From Geminicoccus harenae (GTDB taxonomy: Bacteria; Pseudomonadota; Alphaproteobacteria; Geminicoccales; Geminicoccaceae), in NCBI RefSeq assembly GCF_019800005.1, contig NZ_JABGCL010000037.1:1-35140 (forward strand): a stretch of 35,140 bases of DNA, in the 5' to 3' direction. The notes beneath the pieces are model-generated. The model saw nothing but the letters and a program-made list of their open reading frames with translations. It was not told the DNA's origin and did no database searches. This document shows, piece after piece, positions 25,335 through 33,071 of this stretch; within the stretch, counting starts at the first letter, position 1, and each line of letters opens with the position of its first letter. The translations under genes and the position numbers were made by a program.

Positions 25335-25612
25335 CGATCGTCCGTCAGCTCCCAGCTCCGCCAGTCGCCAAGCCGACTTTCCTTCCGGGACAGGTACCGG
25401 AGGTCCATCCGGTTGAGGCCGATATCCTTGAGCGTACGCTCGTCGAGCGTCTCCAGAAGGGTCTGGGTGCGGTGCAGGGCGATCCGCTGCCGCATGCGGC
25501 GCCAGAGCCAGCCGGCAGGACGGAGGAGCGCCTGCCACCATGGCACTGGCTGGCTCCGCCGCCCCAGGACGGGGGCCAGCGGAAGACCCGGCTGCTTGTA
25601 CGAGATGGCCAT
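25331..25612 (-). CDS. DUF1127 domain small protein
   Basis: This 93-residue basic protein has the DUF1127 motif at its C-terminal half: LLETLDERTLKDIGLNRMDL (about 53-72). DUF1127 proteins are common in Alphaproteobacteria; some bind RNA and influence small-RNA turnover and phosphate or stress responses. The N-terminal half has Trp/Arg-rich segments (WWQALLRPAGWLWRRMRQR) and no signal peptide. A strong ribosome-binding site (AGAGGAGG) lies inside the end of the preceding gene, 4 bp away. Its stop overlaps the peroxidase start. Placement inside a peroxidase/kinase operon suggests a stress-linked role, but this is inference. Confidence 0.9.
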   Translation of the reverse strand: MAISYKQPGLPLAPVLGRRSQPVPWWQALLRPAGWLWRRMRQRIALHRTQTLLETLDERTLKDIGLNRMDLRYLSRKESRLGDWRSWELTDDR

Positions 25613-25616
25613 GGAC

Positions 25617-25850
25617 TCAGCCTCCTCTGGCCGGTGACTGGTCCTTCCGGACCGGGTCCGGGTCGGGAAGAGCCTCGTCTTTGCGCCACTCTGTCGACGA
25701 CAGCATCAGCTCCGGATGCAGCGCGACGGCCGCCGCGGCAAAGCCGCTCACCAAGTTCCCGAACAGGGCATGGCCGAGGCGGGCAACAGCGGCAGCGCTT
25801 TGCTGCCAGCGACTTCGGCCCGCCAGAGTTAGTCGATGTCGATCTTGCAT
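25617..25850 (-). CDS. Small hypothetical protein, first gene of the peroxidase/kinase cluster
   Basis: I do not recognise a family in this 77-residue protein. The ATG at 25850-25848 has GGAG about 6 nt upstream. The middle is Ala/Val-rich and weakly hydrophobic (SAAAVARLGHALFGNLVSGF), possibly an amphipathic or membrane helix; the ends are polar and charged (TEWRKDEALPDPDPVRKD). Its stop is 4 bp before the DUF1127 start, and there are 93 bp between it and the response regulator stop upstream. Position in a tight operon is the main reason to accept it. Confidence 0.65.
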   Translation of the reverse strand: MQDRHRLTLAGRSRWQQSAAAVARLGHALFGNLVSGFAAAAVALHPELMLSSTEWRKDEALPDPDPVRKDQSPARGG

Positions 25851-25943
25851 GATGCTCTCCGCCAGTTGACGGAGGCGATCCTGCCCAAGCCATATTACGC
25901 AACATTCTCTGCCGGCAGCGACATGGTTACATCGGTAGCCGGG

Positions 25944-26678
25944 TCAGGCGATCTCGACCGGCAGCACGAACATGTAGCCAATGCCGCGCACGGTCTGGAG
26001 GACGCCCGGCATGCCGGGCTCGGCTTCCAGCTTGCGCCGCAGCCGCAGGATCTGCACGTCGATGCTGCGGTCGAAGACATCCTCGTGGACCCTGGTCGCC
26101 TGGAGAAGATGCGGGCGGGTGAGTGGCCGCTGCGGTGCCTCCAGAAAGGCGATGAGCAGCGCATACTCCCCCTTGGTGAGGGGCACGGGGTTCCCGTCCG
26201 GGCCGGTCAGGCGGCGGGCGGTGCAGTCGAGCTGCCAGCCGCCGAACCGGAAGCGCCGCCGGTCGATGCCGGCCGTGCCGCTGGCCCGCGCTGGGCTTCG
26301 GCGGCGCAGGACGGCGCGTACCCGCGCCAGCAGCTCGCGCAGGCCGAACGGCTTGGTCACGAAGTCGTCGGCGCCGAGCTCGAGGCCCAGGACGCGGTCC
26401 ACTTCCTCGCGCCGCTGGCCCGTGGCGATGATCACCGGAACGTCCGAGGAGGCCCGGATCTCGCGCAGGAGATCCAACCCTTCCTCACGGCCCAGATGGA
26501 GATCGAGGATCACCAGATCCGGCTCGCCGCGCATGAAATGGCTCGACATGTCCCGCCGGCCCTGGGCGGACAGGACCGCCAGATTGTTCTGCTCTAGGTA
26601 GGTCGTGAGCATCTGCCGCATCGCCGGGTCGTCATCGATCACCAGGATGCGCGCCCGGCCGGTCCTGTCGTCGGTCAT
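25944..26678 (-). CDS. OmpR-family response regulator
   Basis: This 244-residue regulator should bind DNA when phosphorylated. The ATG at 26678 has GGGGA upstream; an ATG at 26732 would add 18 residues with no family match. The receiver has the acidic pocket IDDD at 14-17, acceptor D59 in VILDLHLG, T86 in VIIATGQ and K109 in FVTKPFG. The winged-helix output domain covers about 140-244 (LTKGEYALLIAFLEAP, then DRSIDVQILRLRRKLE and VRGIGYMFV). It reads in the same direction as, and 93 bp upstream of, the small protein/DUF1127/peroxidase/kinase genes, so the kinase at 21763-24306 is its likely partner. The kinase also has its own receiver, which implies a phosphorelay or a branched output. Confidence 0.94.
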   Translation of the reverse strand: MTDDRTGRARILVIDDDPAMRQMLTTYLEQNNLAVLSAQGRRDMSSHFMRGEPDLVILDLHLGREEGLDLLREIRASSDVPVIIATGQRREEVDRVLGLELGADDFVTKPFGLRELLARVRAVLRRRSPARASGTAGIDRRRFRFGGWQLDCTARRLTGPDGNPVPLTKGEYALLIAFLEAPQRPLTRPHLLQATRVHEDVFDRSIDVQILRLRRKLEAEPGMPGVLQTVRGIGYMFVLPVEIA

Positions 26679-27078
26679 GCCGGGTCCCCGCGGCCTGGAT
26701 TGCCAGCCGGTAGCATGGTCCATCATGAGCATGCGGTTGCACTACCTCGTCTGGCCGGACCATGGCGGGTCCGGCCGCACTGCCGGGCGGCACCGTCGGA
26801 GCCACCGGGGACAGCTTTCCGCGGCGCTCATAACTGCACCTGACATCCAGGCAGTGATGTCGGTCACAGCCAGGCCGATGGCCCATGCACGGCAGGAGCC
26901 GACCCGTCGCCGGATCGGCTCTTGCGCAAGCAGGTTCGGGGAGTGAGGGATCCGCCGGTCCGGATCTCGAGTGAACGTGGGCGCGATGCCTAGGTCCCAG
27001 GGGCCGTGGCCGGCCCCCACGATGCGCTCGGTGGAGCCGCCCGTCAGTCGTGCAGGACGGTCGAGGTCCTGCCGAAGT
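26679..27078. other. Intergenic region upstream of the response regulator
   Basis: No gene is supported in these 400 bp. A hairpin lies at 26896-26921 (GAGCCGA with TCGGCTC, plus inner CCG/CGG pairs) and is followed by the palindrome CTTGCGCAAG (26921-26930). These may end transcription of the monooxygenase gene, which reads toward them. The response regulator promoter must lie here, but I could not pick clear boxes. Confidence 0.45.
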
Positions 27079-28398
27079 CTAGGCGGCCGCCAGTTCGGCG
27101 CTGCGCAGGGCCTGCAAGGGCTTGAGCAGGTGATGGACCTCGGACAGCAGGCGGCAGGTCTTGGGATCGACCAGCGCCCGCTGCCGGATCGCGGCCTGCA
27201 ACTGCAACTCCTGCTCAAGCCGCGCCGGCCGCTTGCCTCTGGTCTGCGGGTAAACGAAATCCGGGAGCGTAGAGACCGCCCATGGCGTCTCGATGATCCG
27301 ATCGGCACCGGCCAGGAACGGGTCGGTGAGCCCGGCCAGCGGATCCGCGGAGCCCGCCCGCTCCTCCAGCAGATCGCGGAGCAGCACTGCCTCCTGCGCC
27401 GCGACGCTCATACCCTGGCCATAGACCGGGTTGAACCGGCAGATCGCATCGCCGATCGGCAGGAGGCCCCGGGGCAGGCGGGCAGGACCCCTGAAGTGCC
27501 GCCACACACTCTTGGGAAAGGCGAAGCGGCTGACCTGCGCCGGCGGACCGGCGCTCGCGAGGAAGTCGGCGATCGTTCGGGTCGGCAGGCCCTGAGCGAA
27601 AGCGATGAAGCGGCCAGGATCCGCGGGCGGGCGATCGTCCCCCCGCCCCACCAGCAGGACCTGCCAGCTTCCGTCCTCGACCTGGAGCACATAGCCAGAC
27701 CGGCTGCTCTTGGGCGCATCAGCGAGCGTCGCGGCGCCGATGAAGCCCGCAGCGGGCACGGAAGCCGCGGCGAAAACCGCCGTGGCGTAGCCGATGTCGA
27801 CCCGTACCGTGGTCTGCCGCACTGCCATCCCGTTGGCTTGGAGCCAGTCCAGCGTAGGGGCAGCCCGACCGGAGGCGTCCACCACCAGGTCCGCGCTGAT
27901 CGTGCCGTAACGGCCCTGCTGTTCCTGATGGTGCACGCCGGCGACCCTGCCGTCCGACGAGGTCAGGATGCCGATGACCCGGGTGCCGTAGCGGATCTCG
28001 ACATTGCCGCGCAGGAGGATCCGCCGGCGCAGGGCCTGCTCCAGCAGCGGGCGGGTCATCGAGAAGGTGGCAAGGCCCAGCTCCCGCCTGGGCAGGGCGC
28101 CCAGTTGCGGAAATTCCAGTTGCAGATCCCTGCCCACGTCGAGCGGGACGGCACCGGCAGTACGGAGATCCTGGTCCAGGCCAGGGAACAGGGTCGAGAG
28201 CGCGCTCATCCCGCCGCACAGGAGCAGGTGCGGATGCCGGCCCTGCGGGACGCCCTGGCGGGCCTGACCGTCGACCGGCTCTTCATCCCGCTCCAGGACG
28301 ACCACGAGCTCGAAATGGTCCGCCAGCGCCTGGGCTGCGGCCAGACCCGCGATTCCGGACCCGACCACCACCGCCCGTGTTCCGCATCCGATATGCAC
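27079..28398 (-). CDS. FAD-dependent monooxygenase/hydroxylase-like protein
   Basis: This 439-residue flavoprotein resembles the UbiH/PHBH-type oxidoreductases, including tryptophan halogenase-like and geranylgeranyl reductase-like members. The start is GTG 28398, supported by AGAGGGG 4-5 nt upstream. The N-terminal FAD fold is RAVVVGSGIAGLAAAQAL. The mid FAD segment, ADLVVDASGRAAPTLDWL, has the DG/DASGR type motif. The ribityl-contacting motif GDAICRFNPVYGQGMSVAAQ has the usual GD...P..GQG pattern. The C-terminal ~60 residues are helical and not recognised. No coenzyme partner or pathway gene is adjacent. An inverted repeat (28427-28449) upstream may be an operator. Substrate unknown. Confidence 0.9.
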   Translation of the reverse strand: MHIGCGTRAVVVGSGIAGLAAAQALADHFELVVVLERDEEPVDGQARQGVPQGRHPHLLLCGGMSALSTLFPGLDQDLRTAGAVPLDVGRDLQLEFPQLGALPRRELGLATFSMTRPLLEQALRRRILLRGNVEIRYGTRVIGILTSSDGRVAGVHHQEQQGRYGTISADLVVDASGRAAPTLDWLQANGMAVRQTTVRVDIGYATAVFAAASVPAAGFIGAATLADAPKSSRSGYVLQVEDGSWQVLLVGRGDDRPPADPGRFIAFAQGLPTRTIADFLASAGPPAQVSRFAFPKSVWRHFRGPARLPRGLLPIGDAICRFNPVYGQGMSVAAQEAVLLRDLLEERAGSADPLAGLTDPFLAGADRIIETPWAVSTLPDFVYPQTRGKRPARLEQELQLQAAIRQRALVDPKTCRLLSEVHHLLKPLQALRSAELAAA

Positions 28399-28704
28399 GT
28401 GCCCCTCTCAGCCAGAAGCAACGGAGACGTCAATCTCGGCTCCTGACGTTGCGGAACCGTTTCGGCGGCAGGTTCGATGGTTGCAGTTGCAACCCGCTCC
28501 TTCCGGACAGTTCTGGGCAGGCTACCGGATGGCGAATGCCTGCGCTGCAACGTGTCGTCGATAGACATCGTCCTCGCGCAGTGTCGGGAGCGTTGCTGAA
28601 GATCTACGATGGCGCTCTCGTCCGCCGCTGGCGCAGCCATTCCCCTCGCCCGTCCTGCCGGCGCAAGATAAGAGGTGGTATTCTTTGAGTGATACCAGGT
28701 CGAC
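28399..28704. other. Intergenic region between divergent monooxygenase and MoxR genes
   Basis: These 306 bp carry no gene. They include the inverted repeat at 28427-28449 near the monooxygenase start and a smaller one, GGTAT (28677-28681) with ATACC (28692-28696), directly before the MoxR start. TATTCT at 28679-28684 could be a -10 box, but no good -35 is seen. Confidence 0.45.
28427..28449. promoter_or_regulatory. Possible operator for the FAD monooxygenase
   Basis: ACGTCA (28427-28432) and TGACGT (28444-28449) form an inverted repeat with an 11-bp spacer, about 30 bp upstream of the GTG start. The half-site distance fits a dimeric repressor on one DNA face. No regulator gene is adjacent. 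Confidence 0.35.
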
Positions 28705-29766
28705 ATGGAAGCCGCGCAAGCTCTCACGCCAGTCATGCTGGCCCCGTTCCTGCTCAACGTCGCGACGGTCCTGCCGGTGTTCATCTGGGGGCCGCCCGGG
28801 ATCGGCAAGTCCGCCCTGGTGCGGCAGTTCGCCGATGCGGTGGGCCTGCCCTGCGTGTCCCTGCTGGGCTCGCAGCTCGCACCGGAGGACATCATCGGCG
28901 TGCCGCAGATCGTGGACGGGCGCTCGCGCTTCTGCCCGCCGACCTTGATCGCGCGGGACGAGCCCTACTGCCTGTTCCTGGACGAGCTGAACGCCTGCTC
29001 GCAGGAAGTGCAGAAGGCGTTCTACTCGCTGATCCTCGACCGCCGGATCGGCGAGTTCATGCTGCCCGCGGGCACCATCGTGATCGGTGCCGGCAACCGC
29101 ACGGAGGACGCGGCGATCACCCGGCCGCTCTCGTCTGCCCTGATCAACCGCCTGGTCCATGTGCAGCTGCGCGCCTCGGCCCGCGACTGGCTGGCCTGGG
29201 CGGAGCAGGCCGGGGTGCACGAGCTGGTCGTCTCCTATCTCATGCAGCGCTCGGACCATCTCTGGTCCAAGCCGCCCAAGCACGAGGAGCCGTTCTCCAC
29301 CCCGCGCGGCTGGGACATGCTGTCCAGGGCGCTGTTCGCCTATGGGCCGGGCATCACGCTGGAGGAGATCGGCATCCTGGCGTCCGGGCTGCTCACCCCG
29401 GCCCATGCCCGCCAGTTCGTGGCCTTCGCCAAGCTGCGCGAGCGGGCGCACGACCTGGGTGCCATCCTCAAGGGTGAGCGCGGCTGGCCGGAGAAGCCCG
29501 ACGAGCGCGACGTCCTCTATGTCCTGGTCCAGCAGCTCCGTGACCGGCTGATCAAGGAGCTGCCCGACGAGGAGAGCCGGGTCGGCGGGGAAGCCCGGCA
29601 GCTCGCCAATCGCGCCAAGGAGCTGGTCGTGAGCCTGGCGCGGATCTCCACCGAGATGGCTCAGCTCGTCGTCACCGAGACCGAGAGCGGCCTGGCCCTG
29701 CCGTCCTGGTACACGATCGAGCTGGCCCGCGCCCTGCCGCGGCTGGCCGCCCAGCGGGCTGGCTGA
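28705..29766 (+). CDS. MoxR-family AAA+ ATPase
   Basis: This 353-residue ATPase is probably a chaperone-like machine that remodels or activates its VWA-domain partner encoded next to it. The Walker A motif is GPPGIGKS at residues 29-36, Walker B is YCLFLDELNA at about 88-97, and sensor 1 is GAGNRTEDAA at about 128-137, followed by SSALINRLVHVQL, with an Arg finger candidate. MoxR ATPases are typically 300-350 residues, which fits. There is no signal or membrane segment, so it is cytosolic. The start ATG at 28705 has an AGG about 8 nt upstream. The partner starts 9 bp after the stop, so they are one operon. A C-terminal helical part (about 250-353) is not conserved in standard MoxR. Client unknown. 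Confidence 0.93.
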   Translation: MEAAQALTPVMLAPFLLNVATVLPVFIWGPPGIGKSALVRQFADAVGLPCVSLLGSQLAPEDIIGVPQIVDGRSRFCPPTLIARDEPYCLFLDELNACSQEVQKAFYSLILDRRIGEFMLPAGTIVIGAGNRTEDAAITRPLSSALINRLVHVQLRASARDWLAWAEQAGVHELVVSYLMQRSDHLWSKPPKHEEPFSTPRGWDMLSRALFAYGPGITLEEIGILASGLLTPAHARQFVAFAKLRERAHDLGAILKGERGWPEKPDERDVLYVLVQQLRDRLIKELPDEESRVGGEARQLANRAKELVVSLARISTEMAQLVVTETESGLALPSWYTIELARALPRLAAQRAG

Positions 29767-29775
29767 GCGGCACCC

Positions 29776-31635
29776 GTGGCCAGGAGGGACCCGCCCAAGG
29801 AGTACCGGCAGGCCAGGCTGGCAGGCACCGAGATCCTGCGCAAGGATCCTTTGTTCGCCACCCTGATAGGCAATCACTGGTGGCTCGATGACCGGCCATC
29901 GGTCGCGTTCCCGCCCGATGGCTTCGCCCGCCTGCGCTTGTATGGCCACTACGGCCAGCACACGGTGATCGAGGTCAATCCCTGGCGGCGCGCCCTGCCG
30001 GAAGAGTGGGCGAACGTGCTGGGACAGGCCCTGCTCCACCTCTATCTGTGCCACGCCGACCCCGAGCGCACCGACGAGGCCTGGCAGATCGCCTGCACGC
30101 TGGTCGGCTCCGACTTCGTCCGGCAGCTCGGCATCGGCCGCCGCCCCGACGACCTGCCCTGGTGCGAGCTGCCGCCGCTCGGCCGCGAGCCGGCGGCGAT
30201 CGCGGCGGTGCTGCGCGACGGCGGGCCGGCCCTGATGGCGCAGTACGCCGGGCATGGGCTGGCCGGCCGGGGCATGCCGACCTTCACCGGCCCGGCCAAC
30301 TTCCCGCCGCTCGACCGCAAGCTCCGCCAGGAGCGCCAGGACATCCTGGCCAGTGCCATCCGCCGCAGCGTGCTGGATGCGATCGACACGGCCGGTGCGA
30401 CGGCGCGCGGCCCAGCCACGCCGCGCCGCAACCCGAACTCCCTGGCCGAACAGGCGCGCACCTGGTTCGTCACCAACTATCCCCTGTTGGGCTCGCTGGC
30501 CGCGGCCTTCGAGCTGATCGAGGACGCGGCACTCTGCGCGCAACTGGACATCGCGATCGCCGCCATCGACGACGAGCTGCGCCGCATCTACGTGAACCCG
30601 CACTTTCCCTGGACCCGGCCGACCATGCAGTTCGTCATCGCGCACGAGCTGCTCCATACCGGCCTGCGCCACGGGCCGAGGCGCCAAGGCCGCGATCCGT
30701 ACTTGTGGAACGTCGCCTGCGACTACGTCATCAATGGCTGGCTGGTGGAGATGGGGATCGGCGAGATGCCGACCGACAGCCTGCTCCTGGACCCGGAGCT
30801 CCGGCTGGAGAAGGAATCGGCCGAGGCGGTCTATGACCGGATCGTCGGCGACCTGCGCCTGATCCGCCGGCTCAACAAGAGCCGCACCCTGCGCGGCCAG
30901 GGCAAGGTCGACGTGCTGGACAACCGCCCGCCCAGCTGGTGGACCGGCCCCGGCTGCGACCTGGACAGCTTCTACCGGCGGGCACTCGCCGAGGGGCTGG
31001 ACCTCCATCTCGGCAAGGGCGTGCGCGGCACCCTGCCGGGCGAGCTGGTGGAGGAGATCCGCGCCCTGCAGCACCCGCCGATCCCGTGGGACGTGCGGCT
31101 GGGTCACTGGCTGGATGCGTTCTTCCCCCCGCTCCAGGCGCGCCGCAGCTTCGCCCGCGCCAGCCGTCGCCAGGCCGCCACGCCGGACATCCCGCGGCCG
31201 GTCTGGCTGCGGCCGGACGAGCTGATGGCCAGCCGGACCTTCGGCGTCGTGCTCGACACGTCCGGCTCGATGTCGCCGAACCTCCTGGCCCGGGCGCTGG
31301 GCGCCATCGCCAGCTATGCCTTGAGCCGCGAGGTGCCACAGGTCCGGGTTCTGCAATGCGATGCCGGCGTGCACGACATGGGCTATGTCCCGCCCGAGAG
31401 CCTGCTCGGCCGGGTCGAGGTCCGCGGCCGCGGCGGCACCGTGCTCCAGCCGGCCATCGCCCGGCTGGAGGGCGACGAGCGCTTCCCGAAGGATGCGCCG
31501 ATCCTGCTGATCACCGATGGCGGCTGCGACACCCTCACCTGCCGCCGCGAACACGCCTTCCTGATGCCCGAAGGCGCCCGCCTGCCCTTTGCGACCCTGG
31601 CGCCGCGCTTCCACTTCGGCGCAGGACAGCAGTGA
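29776..31635 (+). CDS. Metallopeptidase-like VWA protein (DUF2201 type), with a duplicated zincin module
   Basis: This 619-residue protein joins a predicted zincin to a von Willebrand A domain and pairs with the MoxR ATPase upstream. The start is GTG 29776. The zincin is at about 255-345: AHELLHTGLRH carries HExxH with H290, E291 and H294, followed by WNVACDYVINGWL whose Asp may be the third ligand. The VWA domain covers about 485-619; its MIDAS begins DTSGSMS at about 494-500. These parts match DUF2201-type predicted metallopeptidases with MoxR neighbours. An unusual point is residues about 67-128, where VNPW, GQALLHLYLCH, WQIACTLVGSDFV and LGIG line up in order with VNPH, AHELLHTGLRH, WNVACDYVINGWL and MGIG (274-329). 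This looks like an older copy of the same module that has lost HE and the Asp. Substrate unknown. Confidence 0.92.
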   Translation: MARRDPPKEYRQARLAGTEILRKDPLFATLIGNHWWLDDRPSVAFPPDGFARLRLYGHYGQHTVIEVNPWRRALPEEWANVLGQALLHLYLCHADPERTDEAWQIACTLVGSDFVRQLGIGRRPDDLPWCELPPLGREPAAIAAVLRDGGPALMAQYAGHGLAGRGMPTFTGPANFPPLDRKLRQERQDILASAIRRSVLDAIDTAGATARGPATPRRNPNSLAEQARTWFVTNYPLLGSLAAAFELIEDAALCAQLDIAIAAIDDELRRIYVNPHFPWTRPTMQFVIAHELLHTGLRHGPRRQGRDPYLWNVACDYVINGWLVEMGIGEMPTDSLLLDPELRLEKESAEAVYDRIVGDLRLIRRLNKSRTLRGQGKVDVLDNRPPSWWTGPGCDLDSFYRRALAEGLDLHLGKGVRGTLPGELVEEIRALQHPPIPWDVRLGHWLDAFFPPLQARRSFARASRRQAATPDIPRPVWLRPDELMASRTFGVVLDTSGSMSPNLLARALGAIASYALSREVPQVRVLQCDAGVHDMGYVPPESLLGRVEVRGRGGTVLQPAIARLEGDERFPKDAPILLITDGGCDTLTCRREHAFLMPEGARLPFATLAPRFHFGAGQQ

Positions 31636-31667
31636 AAGCCGCCTGCCCGTGCCAGGACCCCTGCACC

Positions 31668-31696
31668 TTGTCGCCGGTAAGGATTTTCCTTACATA
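31668..31696 (+). promoter_or_regulatory. Promoter with palindromic operator for the toxin-antitoxin operon
   Basis: GTAAGGA (31677-31683) and TCCTTAC (31687-31693) form a perfect inverted repeat around TTT. TTGTCG (31668-31673) and TACATA (31691-31696) resemble -35 and -10 boxes 17 bp apart, so the palindrome fills the spacer. That is the expected place for autorepression by the AbrB-type antitoxin encoded 22 bp downstream. The antitoxin RBS GGAG is at 31707-31710. Confidence 0.65.
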
Positions 31697-31717
31697 GCAG
31701 GCAGCAGGAGATGGCCC

Positions 31718-31933
31718 ATGATCACGAGCCGGATCACCAGCAAGGCCCAGACCACGATCCCGCAGCCGGTGCGGGTGGCGCTCGACCTCAAGGCCGGCGA
31801 CGAGCTGGTCTACGAGATCGAGGCCGACCGGGTGATCATCACCAAGCCCAGGCGGCAGCCGGTCGAGGATCCGTTCGCCACCTTCGACGAATGGGAGAGC
31901 CAGGCCGACCAGGAGGCCTATGCCGGGTTCTGA
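31718..31933 (+). CDS. AbrB/MazE-type antitoxin
   Basis: This 71-residue protein is a swapped-hairpin DNA-binding antitoxin of the SpoVT-AbrB family: MITSRITSKAQTTIPQPVR, then LKAGDELVYEIEADRVIITK at about 24-45. The acidic C-terminal tail (about 48-71, DPFATFDEWESQADQEAYAG) is the part that usually binds and blocks the toxin. ATG 31718 is chosen for the GGAG 7 nt upstream. It should repress its own operon through the palindrome at 31677-31693. The toxin gene overlaps its end by 14 bp, the usual coupled arrangement. Confidence 0.93.
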   Translation: MITSRITSKAQTTIPQPVRVALDLKAGDELVYEIEADRVIITKPRRQPVEDPFATFDEWESQADQEAYAGF

Positions 31934-32321
31934 GCCGGGCCTGGCGCCGGGCGACGTCGTCCGGGTCCCCTTCCCCTATGTCGACCGCAACCGCCGCCAG
32001 CACCGCCCGGCCCTGGTGGTTTCCCGGGGCGGGATCGGCCCGGGCGGCGGGCTGCTCTGGGTGGCGATGATCACCAGCGCTGCCAACCAGGGCTGGGCGG
32101 ACGACGTGCTGATCGAGGATCACGAAGCGGCGGGCCTGCCGGTGGCCTCCGTGATCCGGCCGGTCAAGATCGCCACGATCGAGACGGCGCGCGCGGAGCG
32201 GGTCGGCCGGCTGCCGCCGGCGAGCTTCGCCCGGGTGCGCGCCATCCTGGCGGAGCTGCTGGCTGCGGGCACTGAAGGCTGGAAGAACGAAGGAACGACA
32301 TGGCCGATCGCTTCGACATGA
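31920..32321 (+). CDS. MazF/PemK-family toxin (endoribonuclease)
   Basis: This 133-residue protein has the PemK/MazF N-terminus: GLAPGDVVRVPFPYVDRN, then QHRPALVVSRG. MazF-type toxins cleave mRNA at short motifs and stop translation until the antitoxin is restored. Later family segments are ASVIRPVKIATIETA and VGRLPPASFARVRAIL. A C-terminal extension (GTEGWKNEGTTWPIAST) overlaps the start of the next gene by 22 bp and may not be functional. ATG 31920 lies inside the antitoxin gene. The cut sequence cannot be predicted from the protein. Confidence 0.9.
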   Translation: MPGSEPGLAPGDVVRVPFPYVDRNRRQHRPALVVSRGGIGPGGGLLWVAMITSAANQGWADDVLIEDHEAAGLPVASVIRPVKIATIETARAERVGRLPPASFARVRAILAELLAAGTEGWKNEGTTWPIAST

Positions 32322-33055
32322 GCGGCAAGGTGGCACTGGTCACCGGTGCGTCGGGCGGGCTCGGCCGGCACTTTGCCCGAGTGCTGGCACTGGCGGGTGC
32401 CGAGGTGGTGCTGGCCGCACGGCGGCAGGACGCCCTGGCCGAGGCGGCGGCCGCGATCCGGTCAGCCGGCGGCAGGGCCCGCACGGTCGGCATGGACGTT
32501 ACCGATGCCGGCACGGTGGACCAGGCGTTCCAGGCGGCCGGGCCGGTCGACGTGCTGGTCAACAATTCCGGCGTCTCCGCCACGGTCACCGCCACCGACA
32601 TGGACGAGGCGGACTGGGACCGGATCGTCGACACCAATCTGAAGGGTGCCTGGCTCGTGTCGCGCGCCTTTGCCCGCCAAGCGATCGCGGCCGGGCGCGA
32701 CGGCGCGATCGTCAACATCGCCTCGATCCTGGGCCTGCGCGTGGCGGGCCATGTCTCGGCCTATGCCGCGTCGAAGGCCGGCCTGATCCAGCTCACCCAG
32801 TCCATGGCGCTGGAGCTGGCGCGCCACCGGATTCGGGTGAACGCGCTGGCACCCGGCTACATCGAGACCGACATCAACCGCGACTTCTTCGCGAGCGAGC
32901 GCGGCAAGGCCCTGATCGCCCGCATCCCGCAGCGCCGGCTGGGCCAGGAGGAGGACCTGGACGGCCCGCTCCTCCTCCTGGCCAGCGATGCCTCGCGGTT
33001 CATGACCGGGTCGGTCGTCGCGGTCGACGGGGGGCACCTGGTCAGCTCGCTCTGA
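32300..33055 (+). CDS. SDR-family oxidoreductase
   Basis: This 251-residue NAD(P)-dependent short-chain dehydrogenase has all classical motifs: the cofactor loop TGASGGLG at about 15-22, NNSG near 91-94, the catalytic Ser in IVNIASILG and YAASK as the catalytic Tyr-Lys pair, then LAPGYIETDIN. Length is typical. The RBS AAGGA lies about 6 nt before ATG 32300, inside the toxin gene, whose end overlaps by 22 bp, so it could be read with the toxin-antitoxin operon. It converges with the xsc remnant, 16 bp away. The arginine in AARRQ after the second beta strand hints at NADP(H). Substrate unknown. Confidence 0.94.
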   Translation: MADRFDMSGKVALVTGASGGLGRHFARVLALAGAEVVLAARRQDALAEAAAAIRSAGGRARTVGMDVTDAGTVDQAFQAAGPVDVLVNNSGVSATVTATDMDEADWDRIVDTNLKGAWLVSRAFARQAIAAGRDGAIVNIASILGLRVAGHVSAYAASKAGLIQLTQSMALELARHRIRVNALAPGYIETDINRDFFASERGKALIARIPQRRLGQEEDLDGPLLLLASDASRFMTGSVVAVDGGHLVSSL

Positions 33056-33071
33056 GCCGCCTCCCCTCACC

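Noticed and set aside
28522..31614. 1030-residue open frame on the minus strand
   Set aside because: It is the antisense shadow of the MoxR and VWA genes. High GC at third codon positions removes stops; its product is His/Gly/Arg-rich with no recognisable motif, while the plus strand has clear Walker, HExxH and MIDAS motifs.
28705..31635. MoxR-VWA pair as an anti-phage or conflict system
   Set aside because: MoxR-VWA pairs occur in such systems, but no effector, nucleotide-signal enzyme or defence neighbour is here. The toxin-antitoxin pair next to it has its own promoter. I keep only the duplication as a finding.
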